DNA of 64,000 nt from contig NZ_CP017147.1 of the NCBI RefSeq assembly GCF_001741865.1, forward strand, positions 3,339,001-3,403,000, read 5' to 3'. The stretch is from Bosea vaviloviae (GTDB taxonomy: Bacteria; Pseudomonadota; Alphaproteobacteria; Rhizobiales; Beijerinckiaceae). Of the stretch, positions 23,739 through 31,015 are shown in pieces. The notes beneath the pieces were generated by a model. That model did no database searches. It had not been told where the DNA came from and was given only the letters and a program-made list of their open reading frames with translations. How positions within the stretch are numbered: position 1 is the stretch's first letter; every line of letters begins with the position of its first letter. Both the position numbers and the translations under genes were made by a program.

Positions 23739-23755
23739 GCATCAAATTTTGATGC
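23739..23755. promoter_or_regulatory. Palindrome GCATCAAATTTTGATGC, copy 1
   Basis: A 17-bp palindrome ending 13 bases before ATG 23769, which opens a short frame that is interrupted by the IS. A second copy precedes the 25265 gene at identical spacing. It could be an operator or a hairpin covering the ribosome binding site. Confidence 0.6.
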
Positions 23756-23863
23756 CGTCGGCGAACACATGGCCGCACAATCCGCATGGCTGGCATTCGG
23801 CCATGCGGCCAGAACAACGGCAGGCTGCTGTTCTGGACGTTTTGAGCAACCAATTTGCTCTAG

Positions 23864-25191
23864 CAGGCTGCTGCAGAAGTCTCTGGCGGGATCGTCTTGG
23901 AGATGATTCACTCTGTCTGAGGCAGATGCGGGGTCTTGCGATGCGGGGACGTGAGGATCGGTCGGATAGCCTGTTCAGCTACATCCGGCTGGAAGAGCGG
24001 GTTCCTGCGGATCATCCGCTGCGAGCGATCCGGGCTTTGGCGGACGAGGTTCTGGCGGGTCTGAACGGTCGCTTCGAGACGCTGTATTCGCAGATGGGTC
24101 GGCCCTCGATCCCACCGGAGATGCTGCTGCGCGCGACGCTGCTGCAGGCGTTCTTCTCGGTTCGCTCCGAGCGGATGCTGATGGAGCAGATCGACTACAA
24201 TCTGCTGTTCCGGTGGTTCGTCGGGCTTGAGATGGATGCCGCGGTCTGGCACCCGACGGTGTTCACGCACAACCGCGACCGGCTTCTGGAAGCGGATGTG
24301 GCCCACGCCTTCCTGTCGGGGCTGCTGGCTTTGCGTCAGGTGAAGCAGCTCCTGTCGAGCGACCACTTCTCCGTCGATGGCACGCTGATCGATGCCTGGG
24401 CCTCGATGAAGAGCTTCCGGCGCAAGGACGGCTCGGACGAGCCGCCTGGGCCTGGCCGCAACGGCGAGCGCAACTTCCGCAAGGAAAAGCGCTCGAATGT
24501 AACCCATGCCTCGACCACCGATCCCGATGCCCGGCTCTATCGCAAGAGCGACGGGCACGAGAGCCGGCTGTGCTTCATAGGCCATGCGCTGATGGAGAAC
24601 CGCCATGGCCTCGTGGTGGACGCGACGCTGACCCACGCCACCGGCACGGCCGAGCGCGAGGCAACGCTTGCGATGCTCGACCGGCGCGAAAGCCGGCATC
24701 GGATCACGTTGGGAGCCGACAAGGCCTACGATGTCGAGGCCTTCGTGGGCGACCTGCGGGCGCGCCAGGTGACGCCGCACATCGCCATCAACGGCGCGGT
24801 GTCCAAGACCGGCAAGGTGCGCAAGACCGCCATCGACGGCCGCATCACCCGCCATCCCGGCTACGCGATCAGCCAGCGTTGCCGCAAGCGCATCGAGGAG
24901 GTCTTCGGCTGGATCAAGACCCAGGCCGGGCTGGCCAAGGTCAAGGTCCGGTCCCGGACCAAGGCCGAGGCGGTCTTCACCTTCGCAGTTGCCGCCTACA
25001 ACCTCGTCCGCATCCCCAAGCTTCTAGCCCAGGCGACCGCATGAAGGGCAGCGCCAAGCGGACCAAACCACGCTCCGGCAGCAGCATCCACCAGAAGACA
25101 AGCCGCCGACGCTTCCCAGCTGCGCCAGTCGCTGCCAAAACAGCAAAGATCATCTAAACCAAGAGCCAGAACAGACTTCTTCAGCAGCCTG
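23864..25191 (+). mobile_element. Complete DDE insertion sequence (IS5/IS1182-type), 1328 bp
   Basis: Near-perfect terminal inverted repeats: left CAGGCTGCTGCAGAAGTCT, right AGACTTCTTCAGCAGCCTG. CTAG is duplicated on both sides (23860-23863 and 25192-25195). One transposase gene fills the element. It is inserted in the prophage between the methyltransferase and sulfotransferase-like genes. Intact ends suggest recent movement. Confidence 0.88.
23926..25044 (+). CDS. IS5/IS1182-type DDE transposase
   Basis: A 372-residue transposase (ATG 23926 or 23941). The N-terminal InsH-like/DUF772 region is YIRLEERVPADHPLRAIRAL, GRPSIPPEMLLRATLLQAFF and YNLLFRWFVGLEMD. Catalytic residues are likely the Asp in DHFSVDGTLIDAW, the Asp in LGADKAYD and the Glu in RIEEVFGWIK, the DDE triad that cuts and joins the IS ends. 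The gene is uninterrupted and so probably active. The codon pattern is uniformly GC-rich, like the chromosome. Confidence 0.9.
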   Translation: MRGLAMRGREDRSDSLFSYIRLEERVPADHPLRAIRALADEVLAGLNGRFETLYSQMGRPSIPPEMLLRATLLQAFFSVRSERMLMEQIDYNLLFRWFVGLEMDAAVWHPTVFTHNRDRLLEADVAHAFLSGLLALRQVKQLLSSDHFSVDGTLIDAWASMKSFRRKDGSDEPPGPGRNGERNFRKEKRSNVTHASTTDPDARLYRKSDGHESRLCFIGHALMENRHGLVVDATLTHATGTAEREATLAMLDRRESRHRITLGADKAYDVEAFVGDLRARQVTPHIAINGAVSKTGKVRKTAIDGRITRHPGYAISQRCRKRIEEVFGWIKTQAGLAKVKVRSRTKAEAVFTFAVAAYNLVRIPKLLAQATA

Positions 25192-25230
25192 CTAGGCATG
25201 GCTTTCCAAATAGAGCGTTTCAGGTAGTTA

Positions 25231-25255
25231 GGTAGCATCAAATTTTGATGCTACC
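25231..25255. promoter_or_regulatory. Palindrome GCATCAAATTTTGATGC, copy 2 (extended)
   Basis: The same 17-bp core (25235-25251) as at 23739, extended by GGTA and TACC to a 25-base palindrome. The core ends 13 bases before ATG 25265. The sequence upstream (GGCTTTCCAAATAGAGCGTTTCAGG, given here in part as GCTTTCCAAATAGAGCG) also parallels the methyltransferase 3' end. Confidence 0.65.
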
Positions 25256-25264
25256 GGGGAACGT

Positions 25265-26962
25265 ATGTCTACAACCGCCTTGATGGCCTTAGTCGGCATC
25301 CAACGATCCGGAACGAACTACGTCAGCAACCTGGCCAGGGAGCGGTTCGGGATCGATGTCACGACGCAGTCGGGCGTCTGGAAACATGCCTTCGTCAGCG
25401 AGTGCGCTGACGAGATGGAGGGCAAGCGGTTTCTGGTCGTCACGCGTCATCCGGTGATGTGGCTGCAGAGTTGCCTGCTTCATTCGCCGCGCGACTTGGT
25501 CACCCGGCGCCCTGAGTTCTTCAGGGATGGGCTGGATAGCCCCACATCTTTCGCCGACGTGTATTCGCACTACTATAGCGGATGGAGCGCTGTCTGCGCT
25601 GCCGGACATGGATCGCTTGTGTCCTATGAGGCAACGCTCGATGGCGGTGCCGATTATCTCGGCCGCATCATCGGAGCGGGAACGGCAAGTGAATGCCGCG
25701 GGCACGTCGCTTCGGTTCCGATGTCGCTGGCTTTCGCGCCGGAAGATGTCGAAGCTTACCGTCGGCTGGAGTGCTCGCTGGACAAGAGCATCGTTCTGGA
25801 CTTCTGGTCCCGGCTCGACCCGGCATTGCCTGCGGAGCTTGGCTACGATCTGGAGAAGATCAGCTTCGTCGCCACCAGATCGGCTCGCAGTCTCGGATAT
25901 CAGTTCCTGCAAGACCCGGGCAGGATCAGCGAGGCTGAGTTCCAGCAATTGCTGCTGGAGACCGATGGCCGGTTCGCCAATGACGGGCCGATTTTGGACA
26001 TGCTTTCGGTCGAGCAGGCTCGGCGTAGCAACCAGGATTCAGCCTTGTTCCTCGGCTGCAAGGCGATACTGGCCTATCAGGGGGCGATGAACCGGTTCGC
26101 AATGGACAGCGGAGCTCACACCCCGCAGGTCGCGGCGATCGACCGGTTGATAGAGCACCTATCGTTGCGCCGTGCTCAAACGCTCCAGAACACGATCGAC
26201 CATTTCACCGCTCGCATCACTGATGGCGACCTGACGGCAACGCAGGATTCCGAATCCTGCTTCTATTTGAGCGATTGCTATTACAAGGCTCGAGACCTCA
26301 ATAAGGCGATCGAGTATGGCCGGCGCGCGGTCGAGCCGGCCTCGGCCCCCGACGCGGGAACCCGCGTCGTCATCCCGTGGCTGTATCATCATCTTGGGAG
26401 CCTTTTGGCCGAAGCGGGACTGCACGAAGAAGCCGTCGCAAACTTCGCACGCGCGGCTGAGCTCGAGCCTCGGGAATATCGCTATCCGATGCATGCGAGC
26501 CATTCTCACATGGCCCTGGGCGACTACGATGCAGCCATCCGAACCGCGCAATCGGCTTTGGCCTTAAATCAGAAGTTGCCCGACATCCGGCTGTTGCTGG
26601 CGGAATGCTACCATCAGAAGGCTGCGGTTTTGGTTGGCACCGGCGATCTGGCGGAAGCTACACGCTACAGCAGGCTCTCTGCCGAAACCGCGCCCGAGCG
26701 GCCGGGATACTCCTATTTCTTGGGCGAGATTGAATATCGCCTGGGTAATGACGAAGCGGCTATCCGGGCGGCCGAGGTGGCGACAAGCTGCCAGCCCGCC
26801 GAGGCTTGGCATTTTCACTTCCTCGGCCGGCTACATTTGAAAGTCGGCAACCATGCCAAGGCTGCCCTGGCATTCGCCAACGCTCGAAAGCTGGAGCCTG
26901 AAAATCTAGAGCATGCGCGTGGCGCTGAGGACGCGGCACGGCTGAGCGGGATGGTGGTTTAG
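25265..26962 (+). CDS. Sulfotransferase-like N-terminus fused to TPR repeats
   Basis: A 565-residue protein. GIQRSGTNYV (11-20) is the 5'-phosphosulfate loop of sulfotransferases, and RHPVMWLQS (61-69) is the 3'-phosphate-binding Arg/Ser motif, so PAPS-dependent sulfation of a glycan or protein is likely. From about residue 310 to the end there are TPR-type repeats (ESCFYLSDCYYKARDLNKAIEYGRRAVE, WLYHHLGSLLAEAGLHEEAVANFARAAELEP, YSYFLGEIEYRLGNDEAAIRAAEVA, WHFHFLGRLHLKVGNHAKAALAFANARKLEP). Next to a tailspike and a methyltransferase, it could alter the host surface or phage receptor. The substrate is unknown. Confidence 0.75.
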   Translation: MSTTALMALVGIQRSGTNYVSNLARERFGIDVTTQSGVWKHAFVSECADEMEGKRFLVVTRHPVMWLQSCLLHSPRDLVTRRPEFFRDGLDSPTSFADVYSHYYSGWSAVCAAGHGSLVSYEATLDGGADYLGRIIGAGTASECRGHVASVPMSLAFAPEDVEAYRRLECSLDKSIVLDFWSRLDPALPAELGYDLEKISFVATRSARSLGYQFLQDPGRISEAEFQQLLLETDGRFANDGPILDMLSVEQARRSNQDSALFLGCKAILAYQGAMNRFAMDSGAHTPQVAAIDRLIEHLSLRRAQTLQNTIDHFTARITDGDLTATQDSESCFYLSDCYYKARDLNKAIEYGRRAVEPASAPDAGTRVVIPWLYHHLGSLLAEAGLHEEAVANFARAAELEPREYRYPMHASHSHMALGDYDAAIRTAQSALALNQKLPDIRLLLAECYHQKAAVLVGTGDLAEATRYSRLSAETAPERPGYSYFLGEIEYRLGNDEAAIRAAEVATSCQPAEAWHFHFLGRLHLKVGNHAKAALAFANARKLEPENLEHARGAEDAARLSGMVV

Positions 26963-26985
26963 GCGCGCCTATCCCTAGTCAATCC

Positions 26986-27005
26986 TAGCCGCCTCCGGGC
27001 GGCTA
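26986..27005. terminator. Bidirectional hairpin between convergent genes
   Basis: TAGCCGCC-TCCG-GGCGGCTA, a perfect hairpin between the sulfotransferase-TPR stop (26962) and the convergent lipoprotein gene, whose stop codon (27003-27005) lies inside it. Confidence 0.6.
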
Positions 27006-27536
27006 ATTGCAGACCGTCTGCAACTGGTTGAAGACCATCTGAGACCGGCAGTTTGCCTGAAGCCGTTGCGACTGCGGGTAGATCGGCTGATAGGTGGATT
27101 GGAATTGCATTTGCGGAGCCACCGGCGCGGGTGATGAAGCTGGCGCGCTCTCCAATGCGGCAATGGCGGCGACTGTTTGAACCGCTCTGGCGTGCCGTTT
27201 CGCGGCAATTTCATTTATTTTTTGCGACAAAGTATAACGGTATTCGTCGATCGTGATTTCGCCCTTATCCACTCGCGCGCCCTGAAGTCTAGCAAAATAA
27301 GATTCTTCGGCGGCGAATGTATCATTTGGCAGACTCGCAATTCTGGCGCTTGTTACGCGGGCAACCATCTGGCCGAATGTAATATTATTGGCGCCGTAAT
27401 CGGCTTCTGCTGAGGCGAGTACGGCGGCGTATGCATCGGATCTTTCATGCGCCTGCTGTTTGGACTCGGTTTCTGCGGACGAGACACAGCCGCCCGTGAA
27501 GGCCAGCAGCAGAGCGATCGTAGTGAAGCGTTTCAT
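27003..27536 (-). CDS. Predicted lipoprotein (reverse-strand cargo)
   Basis: A 177-residue protein with a lipoprotein signal: MKRFTTIALLLAFTGGC, lipid-anchored Cys at 17 (lipobox FTGGC). The mature part is helical (EADYGANNITFGQMVARVTSARIASLP, DEYRYTLSQKINEIAAKRHARAVQTVAAIAAL) and ends in a Pro/Gln-rich tail with Cys pairs (LQANCRSQMVFNQLQTVCN). Base composition is less GC-rich than its neighbours. It is opposite to the lysis genes, between the sulfotransferase gene and endolysin. Prophage lipoproteins often act in exclusion or surface change; no specific role can be read. Confidence 0.75.
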   Translation of the reverse strand: MKRFTTIALLLAFTGGCVSSAETESKQQAHERSDAYAAVLASAEADYGANNITFGQMVARVTSARIASLPNDTFAAEESYFARLQGARVDKGEITIDEYRYTLSQKINEIAAKRHARAVQTVAAIAALESAPASSPAPVAPQMQFQSTYQPIYPQSQRLQANCRSQMVFNQLQTVCN

Positions 27537-27610
27537 TTTGCAATTCTGCCAGTCCGCCTAACGCCCGTCTACGGCGATAACTGCCGTAACCATGGCTGTT
27601 TCAGCCAGCT

Positions 27611-27640
27611 CAAGCCGTTCCTCACCGGGCGGACTTTTTT
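27611..27640 (+). terminator. Imperfect terminator before the lysis cassette
   Basis: AAGCCG...CGGGCGGACTT hairpin followed by a T6 run, 46 bases before the endolysin ATG. It looks like a decayed relative of the 20484-20509 terminator. Confidence 0.45.
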
Positions 27641-27686
27641 GTCGCCAGCCTGGCGACTGCTCCCTTCAAAACATCACAGGTGATCC

Positions 27687-28532
27687 ATGACGACGCAGAA
27701 TTTTGCGGCGGCGCTGAAGCGCGTCCTCGTTCATGAGGGCGGCAAGGTCGACCATCCCAGGGATCCGGGCGGCCGGACCAACCAGGGCGTGATCCAGCGC
27801 GTCTATGACGGCTATCGCGCCCGCAAGGGGCGCCCGAAGCACGACGTCTATCTGATGGAGACGACCGAGCGCGACGAGATCTATCGCGCGCAATATTGGG
27901 ATGCCGTGCGCGGTGACGATCTGCCGGCCGGCATTGACTATGTCGTCTTCGACGGCGCTGTAAACTCCGGGCCGGCGCAGAGCGTGAAGTGGCTGCAACG
28001 CGCGCTCGGAGGCGTGAAGGTCGATGGCGAATTCGGCGAGGCGACGCTAGCGGCCGTGGCGGCGCATCCCGATCATGACGCGCTGATCGCCGCCATCTGC
28101 GCGCGCCGCATGGCCTTCCTCAAGGCGCTGCGCAACTGGTCGACCTTCGGCAGGGGCTGGACGTCGCGCGTCTCCGGCGTGCGCGCCATTGGCCAGGCCT
28201 GGGCCTCGGGCAGCGTCGGGCCGGTGCTCGCCCATGCCGAGGGTGGCAACGCCAAGGCGACGATCGGACAGGCCGTGCCCGCCGCCTCGCCCGCCGTCGG
28301 CGATGTCGCGATCGGTGGCGGCGTCGCGACCGGCGGCCTCGGCGGCGCGCTGCAGCAGGCGCAGGACGCGCTCTCGCCGCTCGCTGGCAACAGCGCGCTC
28401 ATCGGCAATATCGTCGCGGCGCTCGTCGTCACCGGCGCTGTCATCACGATTGGCGGCATCCTCTACCGGCTCTGGGCGCGGCGGAAGGCGGCGGCGCAGG
28501 CTGACGCGCTCGACCTCGCGGTGCCGGCGTGA
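27687..28532 (+). CDS. Endolysin: GH108 N-acetylmuramidase with C-terminal membrane segment
   Basis: A 281-residue muramidase that degrades peptidoglycan at host lysis. VLVHEGGKVDHPRDPGGRTNQGV (residues 13-35) holds the GH108 catalytic Glu17 and the DPGG-x-T motif. The region LQRALGGVKVDGEFGEATLAAV matches the following peptidoglycan-binding module. Residues about 232-256 (LIGNIVAALVVTGAVITIGGILY) form a membrane helix, so the enzyme may be tethered. No holin gene was recognised nearby. It overlaps the spanin gene by four bases (GTGA). Confidence 0.9.
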   Translation: MTTQNFAAALKRVLVHEGGKVDHPRDPGGRTNQGVIQRVYDGYRARKGRPKHDVYLMETTERDEIYRAQYWDAVRGDDLPAGIDYVVFDGAVNSGPAQSVKWLQRALGGVKVDGEFGEATLAAVAAHPDHDALIAAICARRMAFLKALRNWSTFGRGWTSRVSGVRAIGQAWASGSVGPVLAHAEGGNAKATIGQAVPAASPAVGDVAIGGGVATGGLGGALQQAQDALSPLAGNSALIGNIVAALVVTGAVITIGGILYRLWARRKAAAQADALDLAVPA

Positions 28533-28789
28533 GCCCGCTGCTTTCCGCCCTGGCTGCGGCCCGCAGCGTGCCCTGGCAGGCCTGGGGCATCGCCGCGCTT
28601 CTGCTCGGCATCGGCCTCTATGGCTGCGACCAGCGCCGCAAAGGGCAGGCCGATGCGGCGGCCGAGATCATGAAATCAAACGACACGCTGAGGGGGAAGG
28701 CCGATGACGCGGCGCGCACTGTCGAGAATTGCACTGGCGTCTGGGATCGCGCTCGCGGCCTCTGCCTGCCAGACGGTGCCGGTCGATAG
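28529..28789 (+). CDS. Rz-like inner-membrane spanin
   Basis: An 86-residue protein from a GTG start overlapping the endolysin stop. It has a membrane helix (AWGIAALLLGIGLYGC) followed by a short helical periplasmic part (GQADAAAEIMKSNDTLRGKADDAARTVENC). Position after the endolysin, topology, and the Rz1-like lipoprotein frame that starts inside it fit an i-spanin that helps disrupt the outer membrane. It is shorter than most Rz proteins, so the call is moderate. Confidence 0.65.
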   Translation: MSPLLSALAAARSVPWQAWGIAALLLGIGLYGCDQRRKGQADAAAEIMKSNDTLRGKADDAARTVENCTGVWDRARGLCLPDGAGR

Positions 28790-28910
28790 GCCCTGCGGCG
28801 TGATCACCGACAGCCTGATGTCGGTGCGCGGCGCTATGCCTGCCGACACACGCCGCATCGACATCCATTTCGAGCGTGGCGTCGCCGCCGGCTGCTGGGG
28901 GCGGAAATGA
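28704..28910 (+). CDS. Rz1-like outer-membrane spanin lipoprotein
   Basis: A 68-residue frame that begins inside the Rz-like gene and runs past it, the typical overlapping Rz/Rz1 arrangement. The signal MTRRALSRIALASGIALAAS is followed by Ala-Cys (lipid anchor near residue 22), then QTVPVDRPCGVITDSLMSVRG. AGGGGGAAGG lies just before the ATG. As an o-spanin it would pair with the inner-membrane partner in the last step of lysis. Confidence 0.7.
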   Translation: MTRRALSRIALASGIALAASACQTVPVDRPCGVITDSLMSVRGAMPADTRRIDIHFERGVAAGCWGRK

Positions 28911-28937
28911 TCATCCCGGCTGCGGGAGCCTGTGCCG

Positions 28938-29507
28938 ATGACGACTGACACTCCAAATTATGATCGCCGACTCGGCAAGGTCGAGACAGATATCCAACTG
29001 CTTGGCGCGAACCTCGAGAACCTCGGCCAGGATCTGAAGAGCTTCCGAAGGGAATGGTCGGAGAAGGCCGAGGAGGACCGCGCCGCGCACAAATCAGCGC
29101 GCCTGACCATGCCGCAGATCGTCGGCATGATCGGCACGGCGGTGGTGGTGACCTCGGTCCTGTTCGGCGGGCTGATTTTTCTCGTCAACGGGCAGATCGC
29201 CACGGTGCGGCTCGATCTCGCCTCTCAGCTCGCGCAGGTGACGCTCTCGGTGCGCGGGCAGGGCGATGCCATCACCGCCCTGAACACGGCCCAGCAGCAG
29301 GCGCAGCGCGACATGGCCGCAGATCGGGTCAAGCTCGGCCTGGTCGAGCAGAGCGCGGCCATGAGCGGCCGCTTCGTCGACCAGGCGCAAAGTTTCGATG
29401 CGGTCATGGCGCGCCATGAGGAGCGCCTCCGCTCGCAGGACGAGCGGATGCGGGCGCTGGAACAGCTGCTGCGCGAACTGGCGGCGCGAAGGCCGGCGCC
29501 GCCCTGA
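28938..29507 (+). CDS. Membrane-anchored coiled-coil phage protein
   Basis: A 189-residue protein: an N-terminal helix (DRRLGKVETDIQLLGANLENLGQDLKSFRREW), one membrane span at about 57-80 (IVGMIGTAVVVTSVLFGGLIFLV), and a long coiled coil (LASQLAQVTLSVRGQGDAITALNTAQQQAQRDMAADRVKLG, then RHEERLRSQDERMRALEQLLREL). It closes the lysis cassette. A holin-like or spanin-associated role is possible given one membrane helix and position, but unproven. ATG 28938 is preferred over GTG 28932 because of the GGGAG spacing. Confidence 0.65.
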   Translation: MTTDTPNYDRRLGKVETDIQLLGANLENLGQDLKSFRREWSEKAEEDRAAHKSARLTMPQIVGMIGTAVVVTSVLFGGLIFLVNGQIATVRLDLASQLAQVTLSVRGQGDAITALNTAQQQAQRDMAADRVKLGLVEQSAAMSGRFVDQAQSFDAVMARHEERLRSQDERMRALEQLLRELAARRPAPP

Positions 29508-29654
29508 TCGGAATGGCGGGCCTTGAGTGCAGATCGCCGGAGGGCGCCTGGCTTGAGAGCGTGCGGGGGCCTCAGGTTTTACTTCAGCGGAGCCTGATCT
29601 TGAACGCTGTGGAACGTAATCGACCTGGAAAAGTTCTTTATCAGGAGGTTCGCC

Positions 29655-29945
29655 ATGTTTTACAATAGAACTCCCCGTGATTTAGCAGGATCAGCGCCGG
29701 TCAAATCTGTCTTGACCGGTGAATTAATCTCGAACGCGTCTGAGGAATTTCGCCATGAACGCGAAGTTGAATTTCTCTGTTCGCTTTCGCCCGATTGTCT
29801 GGAAAATATCCTGACCGGTTTTGGGCGCAGGGCAAGCCACCGCAGCATCACGGCGATCAGAGGGCCAGCCGAGGTCAGGTTCCTGCGAAGCCAGATCATC
29901 CTGTTCCGGCTTCGCAGCGATGCGGTTCCCGCGCTCGTCCGATAA
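29655..29945 (+). CDS. Small phage protein, paralogue of the 30475 gene
   Basis: A 96-residue protein with AGGAGG 6 bases before its ATG. TGELISNASEEFRHEREVEFLCSLSPDCLENILTGFGRR and IRGPAEVRFLRSQI align with the product of 30475-30735 on the other strand (SEEWR.E.EV..L.SL, then RG....LR.QI). The pair resembles small DUF7696-like proteins of rhizobial phages. The function is unknown. The preceding 29508-29640 stretch shows nothing recognisable. Confidence 0.7.
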   Translation: MFYNRTPRDLAGSAPVKSVLTGELISNASEEFRHEREVEFLCSLSPDCLENILTGFGRRASHRSITAIRGPAEVRFLRSQIILFRLRSDAVPALVR

Positions 29946-29957
29946 GCCTCGCCGATT

Positions 29958-29993
29958 GAGCCGTCCTTCCCTCGGGGCAGGTGGCTCTTTTTT
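29958..29993 (+). terminator. Terminator after the 29655 gene
   Basis: GAGCC...GGCTC hairpin with inner pairing, followed by a run of six T. Confidence 0.6.
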
Positions 29994-29995
29994 CA

Positions 29996-30034
29996 TTGCA
30001 ACAAGGCACTTGTTTCGTTGCAACAAGGACTTGC
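29996..30034. promoter_or_regulatory. Direct repeats TTGCAACAAGG, 22-bp period
   Basis: Copies at 29996-30006 and 30018-30028, each followed by (C)ACTTG. A 22-base period is two helical turns, so a dimeric regulator could bind both on one DNA face. The site lies upstream of the 30091 gene. Confidence 0.45.
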
Positions 30035-30090
30035 GGCGCGCGTAGCGGCTCCTAAATTTCCCTCGTCGTTGTCAATCCGGGGGAAAGAGA

Positions 30091-30360
30091 ATGCCCTTTT
30101 CGTCGTTGCGAGACCCAGCCGACCTGGCCCGAGCCTGTGCCGTGATGGAGGCCGCGTGGAACGAGCTCAAGGATGCCATCCCTGAGCCGGAGCGCGATGG
30201 CGAACGCACAAGGCTTGCCTATCTCGTCGCGAACCTTGCGCCATTGGCGCTCGATGAGGATGACCTCAAGAAGAACGTCCTGCACCAGTTCGGGCTGCGC
30301 GCCTCGCAGACCAGCGGTCGCTGCGGCGTTTTCGAGCGAAGTGGACACCGGTTCGCGTGA
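30091..30360 (+). CDS. Conserved hypothetical protein, C-terminus from a repeat
   Basis: An 89-residue protein: LRDPADLARACAVMEAAWNELKDAIPEPERDGERTRLAYLVANLAPLALDEDDLKKNVLHQFG, a helical domain of unknown function common in this bacterial order. GGGGGAAAGAGA precedes the ATG. The last residues (VFERSGHRFA) and the stop codon are supplied by a family D intergenic repeat starting near 30327, so the original C-terminus was altered. It may be host-derived cargo or a phage gene. Confidence 0.7.
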   Translation: MPFSSLRDPADLARACAVMEAAWNELKDAIPEPERDGERTRLAYLVANLAPLALDEDDLKKNVLHQFGLRASQTSGRCGVFERSGHRFA

Positions 30361-30425
30361 AGAAAACGCTTTAGTACGTGAGCTGGAGCGGTTGAACGAT
30401 CCAATGGAAACGGACGTTGCTCTGG
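30327..30425. repeat. Intergenic repeat, family D
   Basis: CGTTTTCGAGCGAAGTGG, ACACCGGTTCGCGTG, AGAAAACGC and GAACGATCCAATGG, shared with 36170-36297. It overlaps the end of the 30091 gene. This repeat form is widespread in Rhizobiales. Confidence 0.8.
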
Positions 30426-30438
30426 ACGGCTGCCCGCA

Positions 30439-30470
30439 TGCCCGGTTTCGCTTCGGCGAGCCGGGCTTTT
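30439..30470 (+). terminator. Terminator
   Basis: GCCCGG...CCGGGC followed by TTTTT. It lies between the 30091 gene and the convergent 30475 gene. Confidence 0.65.
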
Positions 30471-30474
30471 TCGT

Positions 30475-30735
30475 TCAGCCGCGCTTCCTGATCTCGCTCA
30501 ACCGCTGGATCTGCGCCCGCAGCGCCACGACCGCCGCCTCTCCGCGAACGCCCTTGATGCCGCGCGCATCGCGATCGGTCGACCCGGTTACGCCGTCCAG
30601 CATCGCGTTGCGCTTCGGGAGCGGCAGGCTGAGCAGATACGCGACCTCGCATTCGAGCCGCCATTCCTCGGACGCTGTCGAAACCTCGCGGCCGGCGAGA
30701 TCGGACCAGGTGAATGACGGGGCAGGCATAGGCAC
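30475..30735 (-). CDS. Small phage protein, paralogue of the 29655 gene
   Basis: An 86-residue protein from GTG 30735 (ATG 30729 is also possible), with AAGGAG 8 bases upstream. It reads PAPSFTWSDLAGREVSTASEEWRLECEVAYLLSLPLPKRNAMLDGV, then IKGVRGEAAVVALRAQIQRLSEIRKRG. It aligns over its length with the 29655 product, a rare case of two paralogues on opposite strands within 1 kb. The function is unknown; DUF7696-like by memory. Confidence 0.7.
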   Translation of the reverse strand: MPMPAPSFTWSDLAGREVSTASEEWRLECEVAYLLSLPLPKRNAMLDGVTGSTDRDARGIKGVRGEAAVVALRAQIQRLSEIRKRG

Positions 30736-30850
30736 AGGCGAATCTCCTTGAGGGTGGGAGACCTTACCTCCTGCGTGCCTGCCCGGCATCTGTCGGGGCG
30801 GCTGGTGATCCGCCGGGCGATGGCTTTCGCCTGCCGGAAGGGGAGGTCAG

Positions 30851-31000
30851 ATGATCGTCGCCGCGCAATCTCCTTGGTCGAGTATTCCTTCCCATACCGC
30901 GGAGTTCTTACCTAAGGTTGCGTTAACAATCCGGGTTGTGCACACTGGCATTCCCTGCGGGCGCCACCCGATTTGCGGAAGCCGCCTTGCCGGAACTTAA
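30851..31000 (+). CDS. Possible 49-aa protein with strong ribosome binding site
   Basis: GGGGAGGTCAG precedes ATG 30851. The frame reads MIVAAQSPWSSIPSHTAEFL, then PKVALTIRVVHTGIPCGRHP to TAA 31000, ending 15 bases before the next gene. Short length and no recognised family make it tentative. Confidence 0.35.
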   Translation: MIVAAQSPWSSIPSHTAEFLPKVALTIRVVHTGIPCGRHPICGSRLAGT

Positions 31001-31015
31001 GCATGGGGGGATGTG

